From Pithys albifrons albifrons (taxonomy: Eukaryota; Chordata; Aves; Passeriformes; Thamnophilidae): a stretch of 64,000 nucleotides of DNA. The notes beneath the pieces were generated by a model. The model was not told the DNA's origin. It was given only the letters and a program-made list of their open reading frames with translations, and searched no databases. Numbering within the stretch: the stretch's first letter is position 1; each line of letters starts with the position of its first letter. A program made the translations under genes and the position numbers. Below are positions 1-41,100 of the stretch, piece after piece. The stretch lies in contig NC_092463.1 of assembly GCF_047495875.1 (NCBI RefSeq), positions 35,405,724 through 35,469,723 on the forward strand, in the 5' to 3' direction.

Positions 1-26973
<26,973 letters not shown>

Positions 26974-29180
26974 CTCTTCTTGGGAGGGTGCTTCTGAGCT
27001 CAACTTGCCATTCAGCTCTGCAAAAGTTCTGCCCTTGGTCACTAGGGTCAGAAGGGAGATTTGCCCTTTGGTAGGGAAAGTGGGGGAAAGTTGTGTGTAG
27101 GCAATCCCCTCAGTTAGTGGCTTTGCTTTAGTCTGAATGCTCCTAGTAGCCCGGCAGACCTTCTCTGCTGATCACTCTGGATCTGTTCGCTTCAGCTGCT
27201 TAGGTTAAGACATATTTTGCCAAGATGCCACAGTCAGTGTTAAAGTGAACCACAGACCATAGCTTAGGAAGTGCCTCTTCTTTCCTTTCCTGTCTAGTCT
27301 GTCTTCCAAACACAAGTGCTTCTGAGAAAGCCCTTTATCAGCCTATATTCCAGCTAGTGCAACCTCCACAGCTGGACTCTGCTTACCCCTTTCTGCCTGA
27401 TGCCCTCTAGGGCTTGCTCTGTACCCCCAGTCAATCAGCACTTCAGTGGGGCATGGGCTGAAAACTGCAGCAGTCCCAGCATCCCAAGCACAGGCAAAAA
27501 TATCAAACACAGGGCAACTTCTTCTCTTAATGCTACATCCTTTCAAACAAATGGCAGCAACACAAGGTGAAGACAACCTGAAGCTGCTGTGGATTTGGCT
27601 CCAAGATGGATCATGTACAGAGAAGAGCTTATAGGTAACTCAGTGGCATGGATGCAAGCTGGAGGGGGGGTTGTATTGTGTTAATGGGCAAAACATTCTG
27701 GGTATAGGCAGTGTCAGAAGCCCTTGACTCAGTTCTAATGGCTTCCTCAACACCTCTGTAAAACAAGTTGGATGGCAGGAGGGTGAAAACTGTCCAGCAA
27801 CAGAGCCCATCACCACTTCAATAATTAAACATTGTCAGCAACAAGCTGTCAGGGCTGTGGAAGTGAGGAAAGTTACCTCTGTATGTGCTGCAGTGAATAG
27901 CCTGTGGCCAAGGTTCTCTTAATTGCATTCCAGGCTGTCTCGGTCAAACTGGGACCTCTGGCAAGTCAAAGCTGAATTGGGAGCAGTGCTGTGAACAGCC
28001 TGTTCAGAGGTGGGCTTCTCTGCCCTCCCAGGTGCTCACCATGGGGTTATCGAAGGGGACAATTTGCCCTGCATGTGGTCATCCCCTATGTTACAGAACA
28101 GGAACCACTTTGTTGTGGAACCCTTGCAGTCTCTCCCACCTGTTTTAAGCAAGCTACTGGCTAATAATTACCCTTGCTGCAGAAACAGCACTACTTGCTG
28201 CTTACAGAGCACAGGACAAGCACACTCAGAATGATGCTCTCTTTTCTTCAGGATGTTAATTGGAAAACAGAAATAAACAATACAAAGGTGAATGAAGTTA
28301 GCAGTAGAAGTGCAATTAGGGCTCAGGGTGTCTGAAGTGCCGATGTACCGGGGCTTTCAGGGTATCAGTACCCCTGGGTATTTTGTATATCTGGTGACAC
28401 ACAGGTGGTTACTTGCCTGTCCCAATCAGGCTGTGACAGTGTCCACTCACAGATTTGTTTTCTGGCCAAGTCATTCCCTACCAACCCAAGACATGTTGTT
28501 TCTAGGGAAAAGGTGAGGATGAGACTGGGAAGTGAGCCCTGGCTTGCCAGCCAGAGAAGAAGGGTTGATGCTAGGTGGAATAGCATACTATGAGAATTGG
28601 ATGTTCCTGAATGGAGTCACTCTGTTGTGACCAGAGAAAAAGCATTGAAAGCACAGCCCGTACTTTCCATTTCAGGCAGTCACTGACCAATATCCTCTTG
28701 TGAGGCAGTGGGAGGTTTTATACAATCAGAAGATCCAGCACTGAAGGCTGATGTTTTTGTGATGATGGGTGATGTGCTAGAAGAGAATTTCCATCCTTTC
28801 TTAAATACCTGAGTTTTTTCCACTTGTGCTTGCATGCTAAAAAGCCACAAATGAACTCTGGCTTCTACAAGGCTGAAGGGCTGTGAGAAAACAATACAGA
28901 GCTGGTTTTCTCCTTTATGCTGCTCTCACATAATCTCTAGCTATTTTCCAGTTACAAGATCTATATTATATGACGCTGGAAGGGACAGAATAAAGGACAA
29001 CCAGGAAATATGTCTGTAATTCAGGCAGTTAGGAAAATCCCTGTGGGATGGAACGCAGCACCTTTGTTATAATACCATCAAAACCACAATATCAGACTTT
29101 ACAAAAGCATTGTATGCAGGAGATAGCCACATCAGGTCTTTTACTGTGCATATTGACAGCAATAAATAAATAAAAGTTGT
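26974..29180 (+). other. PLEKHD1: Probable PLEKHD1 3' UTR and candidate polyadenylation signals
   Basis: After the stop codon there is no further coding sequence. Candidate poly(A) signals in order are ATTAAA at 27834, AATAAA at 28272, AATAAA at 28989, and a triple overlapping AATAAA cluster at 29161-29174 followed by a G/T-rich stretch. Which is used cannot be settled without transcripts; the last cluster is the strongest by sequence. The right-hand edge of this feature is therefore a guess. Confidence 0.35.
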
Positions 29181-32100
29181 GCTGACACTAGAATGAATTC
29201 CTGTCTGTTCTTGATACACTTACCAAAATGATGTTAAATTGTCTCTGCAGGAATTCAGACAAATTGTGACCTGCTGATCTACTGCCAGTGCAATTCCTCT
29301 GCTTCACTGAGTTGTTGTGTTACATGTTTGTAAAAAGCTTTCACCCTTGCTACCCACTTCCACTTTTAAATGTGTCAAAAGTTAAAGCAGGATGTTCAAA
29401 TCTAAGAAAGAAAGCTCCCTCTTGCTTACCTGAAGCCAGTGAGAAACTCTCTAACCACAAGGCATGCCCTAAGCCACCTGTGCCTAGTGCTCCCTGGCAG
29501 AGCCAGCGTGGAGGTGGGTCTATGCACCATAGCATCTTAATTAAGTGACTCTCTCTTTATTCTGTTTAAGAGGACACAGAAGTTACTGATTTCAATGTTA
29601 TCTGTGTATTTTTTAAGCAATGCAGTAACAGGAAGATAGCTTAGGGAGCAACTCACCTCTGTTCAAACAACTTCCACTAGTAATCCTGGGTTAGATTCCT
29701 TTCTCCTCCTGGGAAACCTGGGAGTGAGGTGAGAACTTCCTCCACTGGGAGAGTAGTCTAAATTGATTCCTTGTGTGTCTGAGGATAGGAGAACATATAG
29801 GATGGTTTACACCTCTAAGATTTCACTTCAGAAGTTGCAGAACACCTAGACTGTGGCCATTCTTCCACCACCTCCACTTTCTGGCTAGAATCTGGGAACT
29901 TCTCTCTTCCCTGTTGTCCCTGTCAGAGACACTTTAAAATTTGTGGACACTGCCAAATGTGAAGCCTGCTGATTCTTCTCTGCATTATCTTGCCTACTAT
30001 TCACAGTGTGAAGAGTGGCTCCCATGAAGGTTTAATTATCTGATTTAAGGGTTAATTTCATCCTCTTTGTAAGAGCATAGGCCTAGTGAGGAAGAGAGGT
30101 TTCTGCTTGAAGGCCAGGGCTTTGGCAGCCCCCCTGGTGCCCACAGCCCCGAGGCTTTGTTCTTGCACAGAAGTAAATGGCAGAGAAAGGAAGGCAATCA
30201 CAGCCCTTCTGCCCCATCTGTGCTGCTTCTAAAGCAGAGGAAATGAATAAGAAATGGAAATTGCCCTCTGGGTCAGAAGTCAGTAATAAAGGATAAATGG
30301 TTGCTGGTGTGTGTTATGCCTTGCTGTGCATGGCACAGAAGTGACACAGGCTGGTAGCAGTTTTCAGCTACAGAGTATGGGGGGGTTTTTTAGGTCCAGA
30401 TAGTAGATATGCTTTCTGCTTAGGACTTAATGCAATATTGGCATATCTCTATGGAGATAAGATGATAATTTTCCATAGAAACAATCTGTTTTGAGTGCTT
30501 TTTCAGTGCAGTATTTTTTGTGGTTACTAGAGGGGCAGAAGATGATTCATGTTGTGTCTAGTAAGGAGAAGTTTGCTCCCAGGATAAAGTGGTCATGCTC
30601 TGGAGGTTTTGACCAAGTCTGGGATTTGCCTGGACAGTTGGTGTCCCTTGGTGCTGGTGTGCCTGTGAAGGATGTGTTATTTCCAGCATCTTCTTCCTAG
30701 TGCACTTGGCACAAGACCTATTCTGTAGTTTTTCACCTAGTCTGTGGACAATTTTTTACACACCTAGTCTGAGCATGGCCTTGAATACAAGAAATGACCA
30801 AGCCTGAGGAATTGCTGTAGTCAGTCACCTGAGAGCTGGGTGACAGGTCACCATGAGCTTAGCCACCACAAGGGGTTTGTTGAACAACCTGCAGTGTCTT
30901 TCTGTGCACTGAGATAACATCCCTTTTTCTATATTAAGTAACACTTATTTCTTACTGCAGACTTAGCTCCATAGCCAAAATGCAGAAAGATCCACCTGAG
31001 TGCTCAGTTAGGTGTGTGAGTGTGTGAGTCCTTTCTGCTCTTTGCAGGATATGCTGTAGGGCTTGAACCAACATGTGTGGGTTCAGGGGTTTTTTTTCTG
31101 TATTGGCAGATCTGGCACTTCAGAGGAACAAAAAGTATAAGGGCCGTTTTGTGGAGGTAGCAAAGGCACCTTTTGCTAACTCAGAGGTGTTGCAATAAAT
31201 AACTCAGCAGGGTCATATGTTTCTTATTTTGCTATATCCTGAAAAGTGCAAACATTGCATTGCTTAAAATAGTAAGTGAACTCTGCTTACCCTTAAGTTC
31301 TTTTTGACTGCACCGCTGCCTCAAGCCTCCCTGTGGAAACCACCCGAGAGGAACGTGTCCTCTCCTAGAGATGCTGTTCCCATCTATTTCTTAATCATTA
31401 ATTCTGGGGGCAGAAGAGAGCTCGTTTTCCTGTTCCTCCATACATCAGTGCCTACAGTCCCTGCTCCTCTGACAGGAAAAACAGGTTCTGGTTTTTGTTG
31501 TGTTTTCAGTTTCTCTAAGTTCTGCAAAACAGGAATAAATATTTTTAGCATCTCCATTTTAATAAGGAAGCTTGAAAACAAGCTGTTTATGGTGGAGGCA
31601 TGGCTGGAGACTTTTGTTAGTCACTGCTGAAAGCACAGCCATGAACGAGGCAATAGCACATTTGGCAGAGCCCTTCTGTCTTTGGGACAGTTCACAAGCA
31701 CTTAAAGTCCCTGAGTGAGAGAGGTAAGCTGTGCTCTTAGCTGCACTCATCTCAGCAGCAATCAAAAACAGCAAGAAGATGGGAATGCTGTAGCTTTTGT
31801 GGCAAGGTAGAGGGGCAGGCTTAATGCAAAGATTGCCAAAGATTTATTGGATTGCAACTTGCTTGGGAGTAGCCACTGTTTTAATTTCTCTCTTCTTTCC
31901 TGACTCTGCCAGAGGTACAACATGTGTTTGCTGAGGATGAGGGAAAGGTGAGGAGGCTTCAAGAGGAGTAATATTGAAAGGTAGGAGTGCAGCAGGTATG
32001 ACTGAAAACTAGAGCACTGCTGATAGTGAGCTGGTGTATTTAAAAAATAAATATTGTGCTATGGCAAGTGCTAAATAACTCAGTAAGCAAAACTACTTTG

Positions 32101-35100
32101 GGTTCCCAACAAGAAGTGTAGCCCTAGGTGCTCAGAGAAAAGGGTTCTGCAGCCAAGGCCCTTTTTTCTTCTCCCCAGCTTACATGGGCCACGGCCCACC
32201 TGGGTGATGCAGGCATGCAGCTTATTGTTGTCCTTCTGTGTTGGTAGCTCTGTGTGTGGAGAAGAAGCTAAGGGGGGTAGAAGTCAGTCTTTGATTCTGG
32301 AAAGCTTTTGGGTACCTCGGCATCAACCAGAAGATCTTGAATATTGCTGTAACTCTCAATGGATTTAGATGTTCAGAAATTCCTCTAGCCTGAAGCAGCA
32401 GCCCTCTAAATCTCTCTCTGATCAAGTGTGTGGTACTTCAGACAGATGCTGCAATCCATGAAGGGATGCAGGGAACAGCAGTAAAGGCAGGCATTCTTTT
32501 CTTTCTACTTCAGTCCTTCTCCTAAAATTCTCATGTTGTAGTTTCCTCCCTTGCACAAATACAATCAGGTGTGATTTAATGTGGAACTCATTTTAGATTA
32601 AGAGAAAGAATGTTCAGGCAGAGCTGTCTTTTCTTCTCTGTGTAGGGGGAATGTGGGCTCCAAAATTAGGACAGAAAATTCTCACCCATTCAGAGTCACC
32701 ACAGATGGGTGAAATAAGTGTGCTTATCACATATATCAAGTTTGGATGAGGGGGAGTAGTGGAACTCACTGCATTTGAAGCTTGAAGCCAGCCTGCAGTA
32801 AGGAAAAATTAGTTAGTTTGGAGAACATGTCTTAGCCCCTTACTTTCGCTGATGCTGAAGGAGCTAGAAGAGAATGTGCACACTAAGTTCACTTCTAGTG
32901 TGTGGCCAGCTCCTGGTGCAAGCATAGAATTAGGGTTGATAGCTGCACGCTACACAGGAAATCCCTCCATGTGTGACCAAGTGCTGCTGAGTTACAGCCC
33001 TGTTCACAAGCAGTGGTGGTGGTTGTGGCTCCAGGGAGCACACTCAGACCTGTATGCCCCAAAGGATGTGCATGACACCCCTCCCAGCTAAACTCACAGT
33101 GGCTTAACATCATGAGAGCCTTTGGCTTCCCCTTGCCAGTGGACATGAACTCAGCTTGCAGTTCTGTGTGGCAATCCAGGAGCAGAGAGCCCCGTGTCCA
33201 CTGATTGAGCTGGTCCTGCATCCCAGCCTCCCACTGCCTCTGGCCTGTTGGATTCCAGCCCAACAGGGCAGACCCCACCACTGAGCTTTTAGCAGTAGAA
33301 TGGAAGGAGGATATTTAATGAGGCAGCCTTAGGAAAGGCCACTGGGAACAGGTATGGAAGCTATCCCATTCTCTTCCTGAAGGGAGAAGAATATCTCCTG
33401 ATCCCTCCTTTTATAATGTTCTGCTATTAAGTACTCAGGTTGGCTCCTAAGTGCAGTACAGGGTATCTGGATACAGGGAGGATCCAGAGGCTGGCTCTCA
33501 GGGTAGCTGAACATGGGCTTTGCTTCATTCCTGGTGCGGGAGAGAAGGGCAACAGAGAACAGATGTTTTCCAGGTGTATGGGAAAGAATGGGCAGACCTG
33601 GCAGGGAAGCAAAGAGTAGCTGTGTGGATAGCACCCTGTAAAGAAATTGTGTCCTGATAATCTTCTTTTTCTTGTCCAGACAGGAAGTCACAGACCAGAA
33701 ATATGTTTCTAGGCCTTGGTTCTGGTGCATTCCCCATACGAGGAGGTTTCAGTCCTGTCTGTACTTGAAAAGGGTCACAAAATCAGCAAACAAATACCGC
33801 TTTACACAGCAAATGTACTCTTCTTCCTGCTTATCCAACTGTCCCCAGCTTTGAGCCAGGATTGCAAGGGGCAAGCTGGCTTTTCCTTGCCTTCTCCTGC
33901 AGCCTGCTCCCTCAGCTTTCTGTTTGTTCTTTGACTAACTGTGGCTATTTTCCCGAGGTGGAAATCAGCATCACCCTGGAGGGCTTTGTGGCACCCGGGA
34001 GCCATGGGAGGACAGTTCTGCCCCAGGCAGAGGGGAAGCCCACCCTGCCATGGTGGACCTGGCAGGGCTACTCTCCTTGAAGAGAGCAAAGGAGATGAGA
34101 CACAGCCTCAAAGCTGCTCGGGCTTTTTTCATAATACTGGCTTCCTGTCTAGAAATATTATTCATCCTATTCCAAACTCTTTCAGACTTGAGTGTTTCAT
34201 GCAGAAAATGCACAGTGATAGGCAGTGAACACCTCAGGCTCTTAACCAGGCACTTTCCCTCCCTGCTTCACAGCCCACCTCACACACGGCTCTGGGCCAA
34301 CCCCTGTGGGTGTGGAGCTGAGCAAGGTAGTGCCTGGTGTCCCCTTGCCATGGGCCCTTTCGGGGTCTGTGCACCAGGTCCTGTCCCAGTGGGTTTCACA
34401 GAGGCAAAAAGCAGGCTGAGGAACCAGTGCCTCTATCAAACCAGTCTGAGCTTTCACTGGAAGGCTCAGAGGGCTTGTACTTAGTGAGTTGAGGGCATCA
34501 TGTGTGCTTTGTAAGCTGCTAATGAGCAGTGAATCTGACTCACCTCTGTCCATCACGTATTCTCACACATACACGCATGTATGTGCACACACACATACAT
34601 AAAGATGCATATGAACAGTAAATCTCAAATATATGTCATCTTTCCAAGTAAGTATTTCATAATGAAGTGCTTTTTTTTCTTGTTTTCCCTGAAAATAATT
34701 TGCCTGAACATAATTTGTCCAAATGTAATTTCCAATTTTTCCACATAGGCAGAGAGCACACTGGAAAGTTTTACCTTCAGATGAAGCTTGGTGTTCTTTG
34801 TAACTAGAGGTGACCCTGAAGACTATCTCTCTGCTGTAGCTGCCATTGCTAGGCCTACAGAGAAAGCCATGTGTTGGCAAACTGCCCTGGCAAGGACAGC
34901 AGCCTGTTAATCCTGCATTAAGGACACGTCTGTGCCTCCACCTTGCAATAGCCAGGTCAACTGTGGCCTCAGCTTTTCCAACTCTTTCATCAGTCTGCTC
35001 AAGACAGGCAGCTGAGCATCTTTCCAGCTGCCCTGGATGAGGGTCTGGTGGTGACAGCTTCCTGACATCACAGCCAGGCACTCAGGTCCAGTGTGCAGAG

Positions 35101-38100
35101 TGGTGCTGGGGTACGAGGCAAGTGGCCTGTCCCAGGACAGGCACTGGGGCATGAGGCTTGGGGCTAACATGGGTTCTGAAGCTAGTGCATAGGGAACCTG
35201 ATGTGCCCTTTTCCTTACTCCTGCCTTTCTCTGGATGAAGTCTCAAATCAGAAGGGTTATAAAACTAGTGCACTTTCTAGCTCTAGCATCACATAAGTAA
35301 GTCAGGTCAGACAGCTTGTGTGCCAGAAATTTCCTCAACATTTTCCTGTCTGCATGATTTAACAAACTGCAACTATCTCCTAAGAGCCCTGGAAAAGCAT
35401 CCCTTATACATGCACTGTGGATGTTTTAAGTATCTCTGAATGTCACTGAAAAGAAAAGAAGAAACTGTTTCCTTGGAGGCAATGGTGTGTGTGTCCAAGA
35501 CAGTGAGCTCATGGGGAAGATGGAAGGATGGAGCCACTGAGTTCTTGTAGCTGCAGTGCAGCGAGGAAGAGGTGGTGTCATAAAGAAAGATTTCCTGTTT
35601 AAGACACTGAATTAATTTGAATTGTTTTGCAGAATAATTGGCTTGCATTTACTACTGCTGTAATGGGATAGCTAGAGAATCAGAAGCTGTGGCTGCTTCT
35701 GCAGCAGGAGACATCAATTATGGAGGAAGGAGGCTGTGTTGTATAAGGTCAGCAGACAGTAGGACAGACAGGACTATATTCTGCTTTTTCTCTGCCTATC
35801 CACGTGATGTTTGCTGTGGTAAGGTGGGAGTTCCCAAACTAGCATGAAATTAATCCTGTCTCCTTTCTAAGGAGAAATGGGTTAACTATTTGCCACTCCC
35901 ACAGCTCTGATACCACAGCCTGCCATGTTATGGATGCTAATTCATTACCATAGTAAAGCCATGACTTCAGCTCACTTTCTGGAGGCTGTGTGTGGAGAAA
36001 AGTGAATTATACAGAAGTGAGATGTGTCTTTGGATGGACAGCTGTGCTGAAGACAAATCAGATTTTACTTTATGGAATCTCCTTTCTCCTTAATCTTCAG
36101 AGATTTATTGAAGAGACCACTACAGCCCCTAATCTCTTCTCCTGCTTGCCAGACAAGTACATTTCACCTACTTACCACTGGGTGAATTTTAGTGTTGTTC
36201 TTAGTCTATGGTGAAAAAGGCTTGGGAATAGGATCTGCAGTGAGTCATCTCTGGCACTTATTAGGGAGTTCCCCACTTGCATTAAATGCTGCCTGGTCTG
36301 ACACAGATCTACACACACCCCAGCACAGACCCTCCAGGAGGTATTCAGGAGCAGCAGCTGGCTGGGGAGCACATGGGCTGGCAGGCCTGCATGGCTTGGC
36401 TGTGCACTGAGAGCTAGAAGGCAAAGGAGTTCCCAAGGGAAAACCCGGCAAATACAGCTGGCAGCCCAGAGCAAGGGGAAGGAGAGGAATCAGAGTGCTT
36501 GGTGGGAGGGAGCCCATCTCACACAGCAGCAAGGATCTTCAGGCCATACCATTTTTCATGGAGATGGCACTACTAATAGGGAAAAGAAGGAAAGCAGTAG
36601 CTGGCCCAGGCCCTTAGAGTCCCTGCTGGAGAGACTATATTTAATTACATACATTTTCCAAGAACTATTTGTATCTAAATATATGTGGACCATTTTCTGG
36701 GGAAGATGAATTGCTATTCAGGCTAGTTGTTGCAGCCTTTGGTGGCTGAGGGCTGGTGAATCCTCTGTAAGAGATGATCCTGTTCTTGGTGGCCATGCTG
36801 TCATCTGAAGCATGGTGGAAATGTAGAGAAGTCATGAGTAAAGTCTATTGTAGGGGGGAGGTGAAACTCAATGAAATGGGAAAACTAGTAAGTAGAGGTG
36901 CCATACTGGAGCTCTGTGGGACGAGAAGGGAATTCATCCCCCAGTTGTCCTTGGTGAATTTGTGTAGCCATTGCCCTTCTTGGCAAGCAGCCTGTAGCTT
37001 GGCCAGAAAAAACTCTGGGGTGCTACCCACCTGCATTCCACAGCCACATCCCTGTGGAGAGAAGCACATACAGGACAGGTAGAGCAGTGATTAATTTCCA
37101 CATGGTTAAAAGGGCTCCTTTCCTATATGTGCTCTAGAGCAGAGATGTGGTTTTTGTGAAGGGGTTGTCCAGCTTTTTGCTATGGACAAAGTGACACTGA
37201 GACTTGGGTTGTGGTGGCTGCAGGTCCTGGGTTTGCAGAGAAAACAGCCATGGGAGAGACACTGAGGAGAGGAACCCTGGCAGACTGAAAGGCAGGCAGT
37301 TCTCAATGTATGTTCCCCTGTCTATGTTCTTGACAGTCACTTAATGGAGGGAGGGATTTTTTCCCTAATTTTTCCTAATTAAGAACAATATAGAAAGAAC
37401 AGCAATCGAGTGGAAAATCTAAACCTTTGTTAGTGCTCTGCTTTCCACATGAAGCACTGTGGGGTTTTGATTCCTTTGCCTGAGGTAAGAGATGGAGAAA
37501 AAAGGACTGTTATTTGTAGCTAACTCACCTGGGCCCCATACCACAGCAGGCAGGTTAGTTACTCCACCTGCCAGTCCTGCCTGTGTCTCTGCCGTACCTT
37601 AGCTGTTAGGCTGGAGGTGGGTGCATGGAAAGGGCAGTGATGTCTGTGCCCTGCCCCAGGAGGATGAACAGCACACACATAACCTCAGTGAGCCCTTTCT
37701 GCAGGGGACAGACGTTCTTCAGATGCAATGCATTCAGCTCAAAAAGTTTCACCTACAACCTGTCCACCTAGCTTTGCTTTCCTATGAAAATGAAGTGTTG
37801 AGAGTTGTTCTCTCTCTCGCATCTCCCCACAGTTGTGACCTCTGTCCACCAAGCTCAATAGAGACAAATCAGACCCTTCATATTCCAAGCTGAAAGTAAT
37901 AAAAACATTTCTATTTTTTATTTATAGCTGAAGAACATTGGAATTTGCTAAGCAGCCTCTGGGTTAATCTTGTGCTTTGAGGTGGTAGCTGCTTCTCTCA
38001 CATCCCACACCAGTACTGCGGGAAGCATCTCTTGCTGGGAACAGAGGAGACCAGTGCCTCAGGCTGCAGTGTGACCCTTGCAGTTCCCAGGTAAGGCACA

Positions 38101-41100
38101 GAGGCTTGGCAGGGTGTGAATGTTTCACAGATAAATCACAACAGCTATGGCCTTTAGGGAGCAGCTGGACTCCAGAAGGCAAGATGTGCTGAGGGAGGTG
38201 AGAAAATGTCATTTGATTGCTTAGCTGCTTTTGAAAGGCACAACAAGGAAGATTTAGCATGTGTGTAATTTCAACCAGAGTCTTAGGGACCTGACCTCTT
38301 GTCTGAGTGGAGAGATGAGGATTGCTACTCTGCAGTTACTGCTATATATGTGACCGCGAAGGAGTCATCTTAGGACCCGTGAGCTATTTGTATCACCCAG
38401 CTTTGGGTAGAGAGCCTGATCTTCCCAGCCTTTTGCTGAAACTTTAGCTTACACCTTCCCCTTCTATCAAAAGGAGCTGGTCTCTAGCAGTCCTGAGGCA
38501 GGAGACTGTGGCTCATCCTGCCTGGCTGTGTGCAGAGGGTCCCCAGGCACTCACAGTAAAGCTGCAGGAGTTGATGCCCTGTGCTAAGTCCCTGCTAAGA
38601 ATCTGGTTTCATAGCTCTCTGTGTCAGGAGTTTTCCTCACTCTTTTATGGAGGCAGCAGACCTGGACTCTTTATATTTAAATCTCAAATGAAGCATTTTT
38701 CCCCCATTGGCCTGAGTTGCCCTCTGGCAGCCCATTGCAATGCGGTGAGCTGTGGGGCTGGCAGGCACTGCAGCTCTGCCCCAAAAGACTGGCTTATATG
38801 GGAACGGGACTTCCCACCTTTTGCTGAAACTAATGCATAGGATCTATGCCCTCTGAAACCATATTTCTAGATAAATATATTTCCTCCAAGGCCACTTCTC
38901 TTTTGGCCCAGTCTTAGTGCTCCATTAGTTCTTCACAGTCTCTTTAGTACATGGTGCCAAATACATTCAACTATCAAAACCTTTTGCTCTCAGAGGGACA
39001 GGTTTGGAATAGGGGATGTTTCTGGGAGAGGGATGTATGTATACAAAACTGAATACCATTTTCGTGTTTATCTTCCCCTGCCACCACGGGGCATCTTGGG
39101 GCATATGGGACAAGTCATGCTGTGCTTTCATAGTTTCTTAGCAGCATTACTCCCCCAGAAACAGCAATAAAGCTGTGGCCAGTGTGCCTGCAATGACAGT
39201 TCAGCTCCTCATTTTGATCCAAGCCCTGGCTGTGTTATCTGTCAGGAAGATAATTCCTTGACCTTGTAGTCAGGGGATGAGTGCTTTGCTTAGTGATTAA
39301 GCCACTGCAGTAGATAACATGCCATGTTTAATTCCTTTGGGAGCTGGTCCAAGGGAGGGGGGGCAGGAGGGGCTGCAAAAATACAGTGGTTTGTGATAGG
39401 TCTGAAGACCTTAGAAGCAGTGGCAACACTGCAAAAACTGTGGATGTATGTGCCCACCCTCCTAAGTTTATTTGGTGACAGACTGGAAAACAACCAGCAT
39501 ATCTAGGGCACTATTTTATCAAGTGATAGGCCATATGGTGCAAAAACCCCAGTTGTCTGAGGGCTTAGGCATGTCAGAAATCAGGAAGTCTCTTTGCATA
39601 TTGATCCTGTCTGCTAGATGGTAGATATAAAAAGAAGGTTTATAATTATTTTTTCTCCACTCTGTCAATGGGGGAAGTGACTCCTCAATAAGCAACTAAT
39701 CCTGATTTGAACTGGGGAAGAATGAGATCTAACCTTTCCTGCTGTTTCAAAGTTGTGGCTGGGATATGGCTGTGAAGTGTGCAGCTGGCATGCTGGAAAG
39801 CCCCACAAGCCTGCCCTAATGTCCAAGAAAGTGCAGCAAATACATCAGTGCATGGATGCATGATCAGATTTCAGGCTGCACAAGTTGAGGGTTGTAAGCC
39901 CAGTTCTCCAGTGATATTTAGGGTCATGTCTGCAAGTGAAATCAAGAGTGAGAGCTTTGACCAACAGGGTCTGACCTAGGAGGTTTCATCCTCTCAGACA
40001 GAATTCTGTCCCCTTCTTTTAGCTGAGATTCTGTCTCTTGCCCCTGCTAGAAAAGAAGATGGGGACATGAGTCTACATGCAGCTTGCCAGCAGTGGAGAC
40101 ACTATGTTTCTTGAGGAAAGACCCTTGGTTTTTTTGAGCAATCCTTTCTTTCCAGGCTGTCATTGCACAGTCAAAGATTATGATTCTCCTTTTAGCTGGC
40201 TATTCCCTTTCAGAAGGTCTCTACCCTCTTTGGAAACAGTCCTATCCTCAGTTTTACTCCAGCTGTGATGTCACCTTTGTTGGACACAGGAATGTGTTAG
40301 TTGTCACCATGTGCTTGCCTTTGGGCAATTGACCTTAACAGGCACAAATCCAATCCTGTGGTCTGGTGACTGAATCAAAATGGTTGCTTACAAATAAAGC
40401 CCTGTATGGATCTGGTCTTTGTGTAACTCTTCCAGCCAGCAATGCAATTCTCTAGAGAGAACTGGACCATGCTTCTTTGCTGTAGTGGTACAAGAGCCAT
40501 CATAGTTGGAGATGTCTAGAACAGCTTTTCTACAATTTTCCACTCCAGACAACCCTAATTCCTGTTGGAAAACACTGTTCCTTTCTTACCTGAGGTCCTC
40601 AGTACTTCCCACCATTCTTCATTCCCTGAGGGTATCCAAAATGTGTGAAGTTGTTTGGCCATGTACATCTGTTACATGAGACCTGTAAACCAGGTCTCCC
40701 ATGATTTTAAGGTTATTTGAAGGTCTGATTTTGTAATTTCTTCTTCTCTTTCACATTGAGCAATTATTTCCTTTCCTCTGGGGAGTAATTTTGCCCCTTC
40801 TCATTTGTGCCTCCAAATTTGTGCCTCCGCATTTTCCCCATAGAAAAGACTTATGCTAAAATTATACTCTATACATCTGATACATGGGACTCCCTGGCTG
40901 GCCTTGCCTGCTTGCAGGATGCCCCCCTGTACCTGAGGACATTGCAATGCGTTGTCATGGAGAGGATTCAGACAGTATTATTAGGTCAGCGGGTACTGTA
41001 CAGCATGTGAGTTTATACAGTGCTGGCATCAGAACAGACAGAAAGAGCCCCTGTGGATTTCAGGAGACTCTGCAGAAATTCCCCTGGTAGCTTACAATAA

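Noticed and set aside
33329..33730. 133-codon ORF on the - strand
   Set aside because: No homology recognised, overlaps other equally long ORFs in different frames, and no promoter or splice evidence.
34563..35081. 172-codon ORF on the - strand
   Set aside because: It ends in translation of a CA/TA microsatellite, with no recognisable domain and no splice context.
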